64,000 bases of DNA from GCA-003244245 sp049673305 (GCA_049673305.1 JBATXM010000197.1:30457-94456); one strand, 5' to 3'; shown: positions 33,318 through 42,491, counted from the first letter of the stretch. A program made the numbers and translations. The notes: generated by a model not told the origin, from the letters alone.

Positions 33318-34136
33318 TCAACTCCGCTGCACAGGCAGTGATTCCGGGTCGACCCGATCGGGGTCGGTCCGCCCTGACTCGGCCCATTCTGGATCGGCGC
33401 TGTCGGCGGTCTCGGGGTCATGCTCGACGGCGCGGTCTTGTTCAGCTCGTTCCCGGGAACCCACGTTGCGCACCTGTCGGACGAACTTGTAGCCGACGTT
33501 GCGCACCGTGCCGATGAGCTGCTCGTGCTCCGGGCCGAACTTGGCCCGCAACCGCCGCACATGGACATCGACCGTGCGGGTGCCGCCGAAGAAGTCGTAA
33601 CCCCATACCTCCTGCAGCAACTGCGCGCGGGTGAACACCCGGCCGGCGTGCTGCGCCAGGTACTTGATCAACTCGAACTCCTTGTAGGTGAGGTCCAGCG
33701 GCCGGCCGCGCAGTCGGGCGGTATAGGTGGTCTCGTCAATCACCAGCTCGCCGAGCACCAGGGAAGAGCCGCGACTCGCGGCGGATTCGGTGGCGCGCCG
33801 AGCGACCAGCAGCCGAAGCCGGGCATCGACTTCGGCTGGTCCCGCGGTGGGCAGCAGGATCTCATCGGAACCCCAGTCAGCGGACAGTGCCACCAGGCCG
33901 CCCTCGCTGATCACGACCACCACGGGCACATCCAGCCCGGTGGATCCCAGCAAGCGGCACAGGCTGCGTGAACCAGCCAGGTCCGAGCGGGCATCGACCA
34001 GTACCGCGTCGTACGGGCCGGCGTCTAACAGGGCGGCGACTTCCGGGGCGGCCGCTCGCACCCCGTGCCCCAACAAAGACAATGAAGGCAGCACCAAGTG
34101 CGGGCCAGGGTCTGCGGTGAGCAGTAGTAGCTCCAT
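33318..34136 (-). CDS. glnR: GlnR-type OmpR-family response regulator
   Basis: Global nitrogen regulator of actinobacteria, 272 residues. The receiver-like domain begins MELLLLTADPGPHLVLPSLS and has no typical acidic phosphorylation pocket, as in GlnR orthologues, which act without a dedicated kinase. The winged helix is LDLTYKEFELIKYLAQHAGR, VFTRAQLLQEVWGYDFFGGT and RTVDVHVRRLRAKFG. ATG 34136 has GAGGGGAG upstream. The acidic tail is usual. It regulates glutamine synthetase and transporters; targets are not visible here. Confidence 0.92.
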   Translation of the reverse strand: MELLLLTADPGPHLVLPSLSLLGHGVRAAAPEVAALLDAGPYDAVLVDARSDLAGSRSLCRLLGSTGLDVPVVVVISEGGLVALSADWGSDEILLPTAGPAEVDARLRLLVARRATESAASRGSSLVLGELVIDETTYTARLRGRPLDLTYKEFELIKYLAQHAGRVFTRAQLLQEVWGYDFFGGTRTVDVHVRRLRAKFGPEHEQLIGTVRNVGYKFVRQVRNVGSRERAEQDRAVEHDPETADSADPEWAESGRTDPDRVDPESLPVQRS

Positions 34137-34290
34137 ACCCGCTCCCCTCTGGTTGAGGCTGGCGGTGTCATTACCAGGTCGAGCCCTCAGGGTGGGGCTG
34201 CGACCTACCACATGTCCTGCGGAGAATACCGTGCCCACGCACGGTCGTCATGAATGTCGGCATGAATCACAGACAGGACGGTAGAGCTGG

Positions 34291-35115
34291 GTGCGCAAGT
34301 TCATCATCGTGGTGCTGGTCGTCGTGACCTTGGTCGTGGCGGCGGACTTCGGCGCTGCGGCGGTTGCCGAGCATGTGGTAGCCCAGCAGCTGCGCCAACG
34401 GCTCAGACTGTCCAGTGATCCATCCGTACGGATCAACGGCTTCCCGTTCCTCACGCAGGCGCTGGCTGGCCACTATTCCGCTATCGACGTACGGGCGGAC
34501 AACCTGTCCGTGGGGCCGCTGCACGACCTCGACGTGGAGGCAACGCTGTACGACGTCGATGCACCGCTGTCCCAGGTAAGTTCAGGAAATCTCCAGTCGG
34601 TACAGGCGGCGCGGGTGGACGGTCGGGTCCGGATCAAGGACAGCGACCTCGGGCGGGCGATCGGGATCGAAGACCTCCGGATCCAGCAGCCCTCTGCACA
34701 GGAGATCCAGGAACTGCTGGCGCCGGGTACACGTTCGCGCGGCATGGTCGCTGTTCCTTCCGCAGCTGGTTTCTCCGGAGGCAAGAGCGCACCGGTCCGG
34801 ATGGTGGCGCGCACTGACTTCGCTGGTCAGCGAATCGAGGTCATCGGGCTCGGAGTGATTGAGCTCACCGGCGGCCTGGTGCGGATCACCATCAGCGATG
34901 TGCGACTGTCCCAGGACGGTACCGGTGCGGTGGACCTGCCGAAGGGGATCCGCCAGGCCTTGCTCAAGACGCTGAGCGCCGACGTCAAACCCGGTGGCCT
35001 TCCCTTTGCCGTCACCCCCACCAGGGTCTCGGTGCAGACCGGATCGGTGGTCGTGGAGGGCACCGCCAGCAACGTCATGATCAGTCAAACTGGGATCGGC
35101 GACCCCTACCGGTGA
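34291..35115 (+). CDS. DUF2993 extracytoplasmic lipid-binding-like protein
   Basis: A 274-residue protein with an N-terminal membrane segment (FIIVVLVVVTLVVAADFGAA) and the DUF2993 pattern RINGFPFLTQALAGHYSAID and FAVTPTRVSVQTGSVVVEG. The family is common next to glnR/mshD in mycobacteria (Rv0817c region). It is likely exported or anchored and may bind lipids, but this is inference from family structure. GTG 34291 is the start; glnR is divergent with 154 bp between. Confidence 0.9.
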   Translation: MRKFIIVVLVVVTLVVAADFGAAAVAEHVVAQQLRQRLRLSSDPSVRINGFPFLTQALAGHYSAIDVRADNLSVGPLHDLDVEATLYDVDAPLSQVSSGNLQSVQAARVDGRVRIKDSDLGRAIGIEDLRIQQPSAQEIQELLAPGTRSRGMVAVPSAAGFSGGKSAPVRMVARTDFAGQRIEVIGLGVIELTGGLVRITISDVRLSQDGTGAVDLPKGIRQALLKTLSADVKPGGLPFAVTPTRVSVQTGSVVVEGTASNVMISQTGIGDPYR

Positions 35116-35277
35116 CCGCGATGACAGCCTCTGTGTGCACGTATGGAGCGATGGACCTGTCGCTCGGTGGGATCGACGGGAAGACCCATCGGGTACGACG
35201 GCAACGTTGTGATCGTGATGAGACCGCCCACGCGGTCCGGGTGGTCACCGAACAGCTCACGCAGATCTATGGTGGAT

Positions 35278-36558
35278 TCACTGCGTGAGCAGCAGGGCCC
35301 CGACGCTCACGGCCAGCGCCACGGTAGCCAGGCCGAGACCAGTGAGGACGAACTTGGGCAGCGGGACGCGAAGGCCATGGTCACGGCAGGACTCCAGGCA
35401 CAGCAATGTCGCCAATGAGGCCCAGGGAGTGACGATCGGCCCCACGTTGGTGCCGATGAGCAGAGCCAACAACTGATCTTTGTTCACCGAGGGGACGACC
35501 GCCTCTCCTGCGGTATAGGCGGGCAGGTTGTTGAGGATGTTGGATAATCCGGCGCCAGCCACTGCGGCTCGATACGACCCGATCCCATTGTGATCGGAGC
35601 CGATGAGGGTGGTCATGATCTCGGCCAGGCCATACCGGCTCAACGTGGGAACCACCAGGAACAGCCCAGTGACGAAGACCAGTAGTTGCCAGGGAATCAG
35701 ATTCAGCCGCAGCTCCCCGCGATCGAGGATGAGAAAGGCGATCACGACGATCAGCGCGGCGGCGGCGGAGGAATAGCCGATCTGCTGGTGGATGAACGGG
35801 ATGGCGAGGATAAACAACAGGCAGGCCGCCCCCGCGACCCCGAACAGGATGCGCTGCTTGGGCTGGTCAAGCCGGCGCGGCGGCGGCGGAACGTAGCGGT
35901 CAGCGCCCCGCTCGCCTCGGCGCCAGTAGAAGACCCAGAGAAAAAACATGGTCGCCACGACCGCAGCCAGTTGGGGGAGCCACATTCGAGCGACGAATGC
36001 TGGTGCCTGAAATGCCACCCGATCAGCTGCGAGCAGATTGGTAAGGTTGGAGACGGGAAGGAGCAGGCTCGCGGTATTGGCCAGCCAGACAGTGGTCATC
36101 GCAAGCGGAAGAGCCGCGATCCGTGCCTCGGGGGCAAGGGCCAACATCACCGGCGTGAGCAATACTGCCGTCGTGTCGAGGTTGAGGAACATTGTCGTGA
36201 GAGAGGCAAAGGCTACGCATAACAAGAACAGCGCCAGGTAGTTGCCCCGCCCCACGATCGCCATCCTGACCGCCATGACGTCGAAGACCTGCGCCTGCTT
36301 GGCGAGCTTGGCCAGTACGATCACGCTGCCCAGGAACAGCAGCAGAGGCGCGATCCGCCACAGGTTGTCCTCAGCCTGTGCTGCCGGCAACAGCCCGGTC
36401 AGGACGCACAGGCTGCCGACGATGAACAGCCCGATCCTGATCCAGTCCAGCACGCTGATCTTACGCAGCGTTACGAGTAAGCGTCGAGGCCACCGAGCAG
36501 CACTCTCCTGGACAGCATCCTCTTGGGCGGGCGCACCACAGCCGGGCACACCAGACAT
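35278..36558 (-). CDS. SLC13/ArsB-type permease
   Basis: A 426-residue integral membrane protein with about 10-11 hydrophobic segments. It contains LTTMFLNLDTTAVLLTPVML and the matching repeat GAGLSNILNNLPAYTAGEAV, the paired N-x(D/N)-T/N signature of the ArsB/NhaD/SLC13 superfamily. The substrate could be arsenite, an anion or a dicarboxylate; no ars genes are adjacent, so it stays undefined. The upstream TIR-WD40 remnant lies divergent. Confidence 0.85.
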   Translation of the reverse strand: MSGVPGCGAPAQEDAVQESAARWPRRLLVTLRKISVLDWIRIGLFIVGSLCVLTGLLPAAQAEDNLWRIAPLLLFLGSVIVLAKLAKQAQVFDVMAVRMAIVGRGNYLALFLLCVAFASLTTMFLNLDTTAVLLTPVMLALAPEARIAALPLAMTTVWLANTASLLLPVSNLTNLLAADRVAFQAPAFVARMWLPQLAAVVATMFFLWVFYWRRGERGADRYVPPPPRRLDQPKQRILFGVAGAACLLFILAIPFIHQQIGYSSAAAALIVVIAFLILDRGELRLNLIPWQLLVFVTGLFLVVPTLSRYGLAEIMTTLIGSDHNGIGSYRAAVAGAGLSNILNNLPAYTAGEAVVPSVNKDQLLALLIGTNVGPIVTPWASLATLLCLESCRDHGLRVPLPKFVLTGLGLATVALAVSVGALLLTQ

Positions 36559-36615
36559 GATCTTGGATCACCTTCGTCAACGCAACTAGCTGGGCGCGCA
36601 CGTGATACTGATGGT

Positions 36616-37694
36616 ATGCGGTTGGACGACTCGAACCCTCCGATCGACTTCTTCATCAGCTACTCAGTGGCCGATACTCAGTGGCCGACGAGCGCTGGGC
36701 AACCTGGATCGCCGGGCAGTTGGAGGTCGCTGGGTACCGTACGCTCCTGCAAGCATGGGACTTCGTCCCAGGTACGAACTTCATCCACTTCATGGATCGG
36801 GGCGTGCGGGATTCCGCCGTGGTCATGGCCGTGCTGTCCCGCAAGACCTATGGCGAGGACGTCCTGATCACCGGGGCGGCCGACGGCACCGTACGCATCT
36901 GGGATGCAGCCACCGGGCGTCCCCTGGATGTCCTCGAAGGGCACGAACGGTGGTCGTGGCCGGTGGTGATCAGCCCTTCCGGAGCGGAGGTGGCCACCGG
37001 AGATGCCGACGGCGTGTTACGGCTATGGGACATGACGAGCTGCTCGTTGCGGAGTGAGCTCCCCGCCGGAGGTGACCTCATCTTCAGCCTGGCCTTCAGC
37101 GGTCACCTCATCGCGACCGCCTATCGGGACGGGAGCATCCGCTGCGGGGACACCTCGACCGGTGTCTTGTACGGCGAGTTCAGCAGAGCGGCGGGTTCGG
37201 TGTACCGGATCGCTTTCAGCCCCACCGGAGACATGCTGGCCGCCGGTGAGCAGGACGGGGAGCTACGTCTGTGGAACCCGCCAACACGCCGCCAGCTCTG
37301 CCAGCTGCAGGGCCACGCCGGGTGGATCTATACTTTAGCGTTTCACCCGAACTTTAGCGTTTCACCCGAGCGAGCCCCTGCTCGCCGGCTGAAGCGGCAC
37401 AGTCAGCGGCTGTGGACGGCCGCGTTCAGTCCGGCAGGGGGCTTATTGGCGACTGGCGGCGATGATGGGACCACCCGACTGTGGTCCATCACCGGCGACG
37501 AGCCAGTCGCGCGCATGACCCTGCTCGGGCTGCCCGAAGGGTGGGCGGCCCTGGCGCCGGACGGCCGCTACAAGCTTGAAGGCAATGTCGGCGGGCAGTT
37601 CTGGAACGTGATCAACATGTGCCGGTTCGAAACTGGCGAACTGGACTCGTACCTACCGGAGGTCTGGCAGTTGACGCTCGAAATTCCCTTCTGA
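36616..37694 (+). pseudogene. Frameshifted TIR-WD40 gene
   Basis: From ATG 36616 the frame gives PPIDFFISYSVADTQWP, the start of a TIR domain; the continuation WATWIAGQLEVAGYRTLLQA and WDFVPGTNF is in another frame. The shift is caused by a 14-bp tandem duplication at 36661-36688: removing one copy restores SYSVADERWATWIAGQ. After MAVLSRKTYGEDVLI the sequence jumps directly to WD40 repeats (TGAADGTVRIWDAATGRPLD, TGDADGVLRLWD, LATGGDDGTTRLWS), missing the last third of the TIR domain including its usual catalytic Glu region. A second, 19-bp duplication near 37333 shifts the frame again. The gene is decayed. Confidence 0.82.
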
Positions 37695-37915
37695 ACTCTC
37701 CAACCTGGTGCTCACCCAAGTGAGAACACACCGTAATTCTTTGTACAGGTGCCATAGGCACTCATGCCGAACACGGCCAGTTCCGTCAGCGGGCCACTGA
37801 ACGAACGAGGAGCTGGGAGACCATCAAGGGCTTTTCGGCATGACCAGCGCGACATCAAGATCAATTTTGGCAAGTGTCTATTGGCGTAGCCTACGCCGCC
37901 GAACATAAGTTGATC

Positions 37916-38104
37916 ATGATTGGTTGGGGTCGGCCGGGTTCGTCGTTGACGGATCAGGCCTCGCTGGGGGTGCTGGCGGCGTCGGTGCCTCGCGACGTAG
38001 TGGACGCTGCGGTCGCGGCACGGGGTGCCCTTGATGCTGCGGGAGTGACCCTATTTGTCGCGCTCGGGCACACAACAGTCCCGCAGGCCAGGCGTCTCCG
38101 GTAG
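37916..38104 (+). pseudogene. IS4-like transposase N-terminal remnant
   Basis: The reading SLTDQASLGVLAASVPRDVV and DAAVAA resembles the N-terminal domain of IS4-family transposases (DxxSLGVLAxxVPRDLVDxxVAE). It then diverges and stops at 38104 with no DDE catalytic residues. It probably is a degenerate end of an insertion sequence. The surrounding 37695-38341 has no other gene; GGCGTAGCCTACGCC at 37883-37897 is a near-palindrome that could be part of an old end. Confidence 0.4.
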
Positions 38105-38341
38105 TGTCGTTCTCGTGTACTCGCTGTTGACCAAGCGCCGGGTGGTCGATTTCTGCCGTTTGTACAGCAGCCTGTGTCGGATTCACTGACCTGGTGGTGA
38201 CTCGCGCGCGACCGCGCGCGGCAGGCGAGCCGCTGAGCTGCCGCACTGACCTCTGGATACCGATATCTCGCGGTCAGGAGCATCCATAACCCCACGAGCA
38301 CTTGTTGTGAACAACGCCAACACCGAACGAGGAGCTGTCAC

Positions 38342-39181
38342 ATGAGCCGTGAGAACGTCCTGGTCACACCGGACTGGGCGCAGCAGAACCTGGACACCGA
38401 TGGCGTCGTCTTCGTCGAGGTCGACGAGGACACCACCGCCTACGACGCGGGGCACATCCCCGGAGCAGTGAAGATCAACTGGAAGACTGAGCTGCAGGAC
38501 CCGGTGATCCGCGACTTCGTGGACAAGGGCGCATTCGAGAAGCTGCTCTCGGACAAGGGCATCAGCAACGATGACACCGTGGTGCTCTACGGTGGCAACA
38601 ACAATTGGTTCGCCGCCTACGCCTACTGGTATTTTACCCTCTACGGGCACCGTGACGTTCGGCTGCTTGACGGCGGGCGCAAGAAATGGGAGCTTGACAA
38701 TCGCCCGCTGACCAGCGACGAGGTGAGCCGGCCAGCCACCAGCTACACCGCTCACGAGCAGGACACCTCAATCCGGGCTTTCCGTCAGGAGACGATCGAC
38801 GCGATCGGTACCAAGAACCTGGTCGACGTCCGCTCTCCTGATGAGTTTTCCGGCAAGATCCTGGCGCCGGCGCACCTGCCGCAGGAGTCCGCGCAGCGTC
38901 CGGGGCATATTGCCACCGCACTGAACGTGCCATGGTCCAAAGCTGCCAACGAGGACGGCACCTTCAAATCCGATGACGAGCTGCGGGCGCTTTACCGGGC
39001 GGCCGGGCTGGACGAGAGCAAGGCGACCATCGCCTACTGCCGGATCGGTGAGCGTTCCAGTCACACCTGGTTTGTGCTGCATGAATTGCTGGGGTTCGCC
39101 GACGTCAAGAACTACGACGGTTCCTGGACTGAATACGGCTCGCTGGTCGGTGTGCCGATCGAGCTCGGCAGCAAGGGCTGA
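38342..39181 (+). CDS. Thiosulfate sulfurtransferase, double rhodanese
   Basis: A 279-residue protein with two rhodanese domains. The inactive first domain contains YDAGHIPGAVKINWKTELQD; the active second has the Cys loop AYCRIGERSSHTWFVLHEL. This matches mycobacterial CysA2/CysA3-type sulfurtransferases, which move sulfane sulfur. The DUF1416 (sseC-like) gene follows 6 nt downstream, as in mycobacteria. The start ATG has GAGGAG upstream. Confidence 0.94.
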   Translation: MSRENVLVTPDWAQQNLDTDGVVFVEVDEDTTAYDAGHIPGAVKINWKTELQDPVIRDFVDKGAFEKLLSDKGISNDDTVVLYGGNNNWFAAYAYWYFTLYGHRDVRLLDGGRKKWELDNRPLTSDEVSRPATSYTAHEQDTSIRAFRQETIDAIGTKNLVDVRSPDEFSGKILAPAHLPQESAQRPGHIATALNVPWSKAANEDGTFKSDDELRALYRAAGLDESKATIAYCRIGERSSHTWFVLHELLGFADVKNYDGSWTEYGSLVGVPIELGSKG

Positions 39182-39186
39182 TTGTC

Positions 39187-39486
39187 ATGTGCGGTGCACC
39201 CGAACAGGACCAAAAAATGCCGCCGGAAACGGATCTGAGCAAGCAGACCGTATTGACTGGCACGGTGCGCACAGCCGGGGAACCCCTCGGAGGTGCCTTC
39301 GTGCGGTTGCTCGACAGTACTGGGGAGTTCACCGCCGAGGTGGTGTCTTCCGCGTCCGGGCAGTTCCGTTTCTTTGCCGCTCCCGGCCCCTGGACCATCC
39401 GAGCCTTACACCACTGCGGAACCGGTGAGACACCCGTCACCGCCGGCACTCCAGGCTTGTTCTCGGTCGACGTCACTGTGTCGTAA
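39187..39486 (+). CDS. sseC: DUF1416 (SseC-like) protein
   Basis: A 99-residue cytosolic protein of the DUF1416 family (TVLTGTVRTAGEPLGGAFVR and AAPGPWTIRALHHCGTG), conserved next to cysA-type sulfurtransferases in mycobacteria, where it is called SseC. Its role is probably in sulfur transfer, by context only. Its 3' end overlaps the convergent TetR gene by 81 bp. It starts MCGAPEQ with the conserved Cys. Confidence 0.88.
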   Translation: MCGAPEQDQKMPPETDLSKQTVLTGTVRTAGEPLGGAFVRLLDSTGEFTAEVVSSASGQFRFFAAPGPWTIRALHHCGTGETPVTAGTPGLFSVDVTVS

Positions 39487-40071
39487 GCCCATTGGGCGGG
39501 TGGTGAGGGCGGCGGGAAGGGCTATTTCTAGGGCGGTCATGAGGTCGTTGGGGGTTGGGGCGTGTTGGGGGTCTAGCAGCCACTGAATCCTCAGGCCGTC
39601 GTGCACCGCGATGAGGAACGAGGCGACCTGCCGCGCGGTGGGATCGGACAGCCCCTCGACTGCCGCGAGCACCATGGCGGCCACTGTGGCGCGCAACCGC
39701 TCGTAGCACTCGGCCAGCCCAGCCCGCAGTTCCGGCACCCGCTCGGCCTGGGCCAGCGCCTCGACGAAGGCCACCATCAGCGGGCGGTGCTGCACGAACG
39801 TGCTCACCAGCACCTCCCAGGAAGCCCGGACCCGCTGCAACGGCGTCGCCCCGGGATCAGCGAACACGATCTGCTCGATCTGCTCGATGTACTCGTCGAA
39901 GCACTGCTGCATAGCCTCGTTGAGCAGCGCCTCCTTGGATCCAAAGTGGTAGCCGATCGAGGAGAGGTTGGTGCCCGACTCGGCCACCAGATCCCGTGCT
40001 GTGGTGCGCGCATAACCCCGTTGCAGCAGGCAGCGTCGAGCGCCGGCGAGCAGCGCCTCCCGGTGTCCCAT
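39406..40071 (-). CDS. TetR-family repressor divergent from a P450
   Basis: A 221-residue regulator with an N-terminal HTH (LLAGARRCLLQRGYARTTAR, SGTNLSSIGYHFGSKEALLN). The ligand-binding part is alanine- and leucine-rich, and the C-terminal 30 residues (MGLRHSDVDREQAWSAG) overlap the sseC gene. It is divergent from the P450 gene with 49 bp between the two starts, so it most likely controls that gene and itself through the candidate operator at 40095-40115. The ligand is unknown. Confidence 0.87.
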   Translation of the reverse strand: MGHREALLAGARRCLLQRGYARTTARDLVAESGTNLSSIGYHFGSKEALLNEAMQQCFDEYIEQIEQIVFADPGATPLQRVRASWEVLVSTFVQHRPLMVAFVEALAQAERVPELRAGLAECYERLRATVAAMVLAAVEGLSDPTARQVASFLIAVHDGLRIQWLLDPQHAPTPNDLMTALEIALPAALTTRPMGLRHSDVDREQAWSAGGDGCLTGSAVV

Positions 40072-40094
40072 GGCTGAAGATACTACTGGAACTA

Positions 40095-40115
40095 GACAAA
40101 CGTATGTATATTGTC
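40095..40115. promoter_or_regulatory. Candidate TetR operator and P450 promoter
   Basis: GACAA (40095-40099) and TTGTC (40111-40115) form an inverted repeat centred between the TetR and P450 genes. It overlaps an AT-rich element, tatgtatat, that could be a -10 box. Binding here would shut both promoters. Confidence 0.5.
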
Positions 40116-40120
40116 AAAAT

Positions 40121-41476
40121 ATGGTGCGTACGCTGTTCCCCGGCCTGCTCCCCGGACCGTCCCCTGGATCGCTCCCCGGACCGCCACTGCCGGCGCTGGT
40201 GCAGGCCGGTCTGATCTGGCTGGCTCCGGTCCGCTTTATGCGTACCTGCCACCGGCGCTATGGCGATCTGTTCACCGTTCGGATTCCCCGGATAGGCACG
40301 CTTGTCTACCTGGCCGACCCGGAGGACATCAGATCGGTGACCCGCGGCGCCCCGGCGATCTTCCATGCTGGGGAGGCGGCCGCCCCGCTCAGCCAGATAG
40401 TGGGGGCACAGTCGCTCCTCATGTTCGACGAGGACAAGCATCGGCGCAGCCGCGGGATGATGTCGCCGGCGTTTCACGGTGACTCGGTGCGCAGGCAGGT
40501 CGCTGAGATGGTCGCTATCACCGCCGAAGAGGTCGCCCGGTGGCCGGTGGGCGAGCAGTTCCCCTTGTATCCCCGGCTGCAGCGGCTCACCCTCGAGGTC
40601 ATCCTGCGAACCGTGATCGGGGTGCGTGACGCGAGCCGGCTCGCGACGCTACGGGCTGCGTTGTCGCCCATGCTGGAGATCGGCTCCCCGCTGGCGCTGA
40701 TCCCGCCGCCGCGGCTGCTGCTCAGGTTCGGTATGTGGCGCCGCCGCGCGCAGCGCAGGGCGGCGGCCCTGGCGCTGCTCACTGATGAGATCACCCGCTG
40801 CCGCGCCGACCGGCGGCTGGCGCAGCGGACCGACGCTCTGGCGATGATGGTCAACAGCGTCGATGGTGCGGGGGCACCGATGGCTGACGACGAGCTTCTC
40901 GACCAGCTCGTCACGCTGCTACTGGCTGGACACGACACCACTGCCAGCGCGCTGTCCTGGGTTTTTGAACGGCTGACCCGCCATCCAGCGCTGTTGCGCC
41001 GCACTGCGCTGGCTGCGGAGGACGGCGATGACGCCTGGCTCAATGCCGTGTGCAAGGAGAGCCTGCGAGTGCGACCAGTGGTTTTCGAGTTCGGTCGCAA
41101 ACTGACCGCACCGGTGCAGCTGGCGGGGCATCGCATTCCGGCTGGCGTTATCCTGACGCCCAGCATCAACCTGGTGCACCACAGCAGCCGGCACTACCCC
41201 GACCCGGAGGAGTTCCGGCCGCAGCGATTCCTCGACCAGCGACCCGATCCGGTGGTCTGGCTGCCCTTCGGCGGTGGGATGCGACGCTGCCTCGGAGCTA
41301 CTTTTGCCCAAGTGGAGATGCGCATCGTGCTGCGGGAAGTCCTGCGCAGGGTGGAGCTGTCCCCCACCACCGCGCCGGACGAGCCGGTGCGCCCCCGCCA
41401 CGTGACCATGGTGCCGCGCCAAGGGGCGATGGTGACCGTGCGCCGCCACATCCCCGCCGCGCACAACGCCGCATGA
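40121..41476 (+). CDS. Cytochrome P450
   Basis: A 451-residue heme monooxygenase. The I-helix is LVTLLLAGHDTTASALSWVF, the ExxR motif is VCKESLRVRP, and the heme-thiolate loop is WLPFGGGMRRCLGATFAQ with Cys ligand. The substrate is not predictable; a hydrophobic Pro-rich N-terminus (GLLPGPSPGSLPG) may hold it at the membrane. ATG 40121 has no clear SD, and the mRNA could be leaderless given the promoter just upstream. It is probably under TetR control. Confidence 0.93.
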   Translation: MVRTLFPGLLPGPSPGSLPGPPLPALVQAGLIWLAPVRFMRTCHRRYGDLFTVRIPRIGTLVYLADPEDIRSVTRGAPAIFHAGEAAAPLSQIVGAQSLLMFDEDKHRRSRGMMSPAFHGDSVRRQVAEMVAITAEEVARWPVGEQFPLYPRLQRLTLEVILRTVIGVRDASRLATLRAALSPMLEIGSPLALIPPPRLLLRFGMWRRRAQRRAAALALLTDEITRCRADRRLAQRTDALAMMVNSVDGAGAPMADDELLDQLVTLLLAGHDTTASALSWVFERLTRHPALLRRTALAAEDGDDAWLNAVCKESLRVRPVVFEFGRKLTAPVQLAGHRIPAGVILTPSINLVHHSSRHYPDPEEFRPQRFLDQRPDPVVWLPFGGGMRRCLGATFAQVEMRIVLREVLRRVELSPTTAPDEPVRPRHVTMVPRQGAMVTVRRHIPAAHNAA

Positions 41477-41566
41477 CAGCGCAGCTCGGATCGAACGAGT
41501 TCGATGACGGCGGCGATATCAGCCGACTGGCACCGCCGGGGCAATCATGCATCCATGTCATGGGCA

Positions 41567-42491
41567 TCACCGGACCCAAGTATAGGTGTAGACGTAGTAG
41601 GCAAGCGGCTTCTGATCAAAGTCAGGCTTAATGAAAAGGAAACCGAGATCACCCTCGGCCGTCTTGATGCAGAAAATACTGTATGTTTTCTTGAGGTCGT
41701 CTTTATTGAAACTGTTGCTCCAGTCTTTGAGGCTTTTTTGCAGGCACTCTTGTTCGCTGGGGTAGTCACTTCGCGCGCTGGGCTTGCTCCATGAGCTGTG
41801 CGTAGCGTACGTGGAGACCTTCGCCCCGTTGATTGGTTTCAGCTCGGCGGTGATGTGGTCATAAGACAGGTCGGTGGTCGTCCCCGAGCGTGAACGTTCT
41901 AGGTCGACATCGGTGTCTTGGCTGGTCTCGTTGAAGTGGAACTCTTCGACGTCCACGCGAGCCGGGCCGAAGGCTTCCAGCTTCGTAGGCGGCCCGTTGT
42001 CAGTGAGCTTGATGGTGGAGCGGGCGCGGCCTCAATGGTGATCCGGTTGCGTTCGACGTCTTGAACGAAACTACCGTTCATCTCGATGTGGATCTTGCGA
42101 CCAGTCCCGATCTGGTATGCCTGGCAGCGTTGCATGACGGGTATGACGCTGTCCTTCGGGCAGATGATGAGTTGGGTAACGTCTGCGGGTTGGGCTGGCA
42201 GTGGTCCATCGGTCGCCAGATCCTTGACGACACCGACGCCGACTGTGACAGTCCCGATCAAGGTAGCCAACCTGAGAGGATTGACAGTAACCGCGACGGT
42301 GCCATTGGCGTCGAGGGAGAACGTAACGGGCAGGAACGGTGGCTGCCAAGCGATGTGGCCGAGAGGGGCGGGACCACCACCGGCGGCGTCCGGGCGCTGC
42401 GGCAAGCCGTCGTGCCCGGGTCCGTAGCCGCAAGCGGTAAGGACGAGAAGACCGATGAGGAGGGTGGCTGCGGCTCGTAGGCGTCCACACG
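41567..42491 (-). pseudogene. Frameshifted lipoprotein gene
   Basis: In one frame there is a lipoprotein signal, TLLIGLLVLTACGYGPG (lipobox LTAC), then TFSLDANGTVAVTVNPLRLA and IHIEMNGSFVQDVERNRITI. In a second frame the sequence continues IKLTDNGPPTKLEAFGPARV, VDVEEFHFNETSQDTDVDLE and DLGFLFIKPDFDQK to the stop at 41567. The switch near 42010 (gcccgctccaccatcaagc) would be repaired by a 1-nt change. No start codon exists in the signal-peptide frame, so a second lesion lies near 42490. The second half is AT-richer. Former role: an exported lipoprotein, family unknown. Confidence 0.65.

Noticed and set aside
37615..37640. ggttcgaa sequence resembling a tRNA T-loop
   Set aside because: No acceptor or anticodon stem pairs around it, and it lies inside a coding region. 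The similar site at 44263 also lacks a cloverleaf.
38196..38222. Alternating cgcgcgcg tract
   Set aside because: It is too short to argue for a Z-DNA or regulatory role, and no neighbouring motif supports one.
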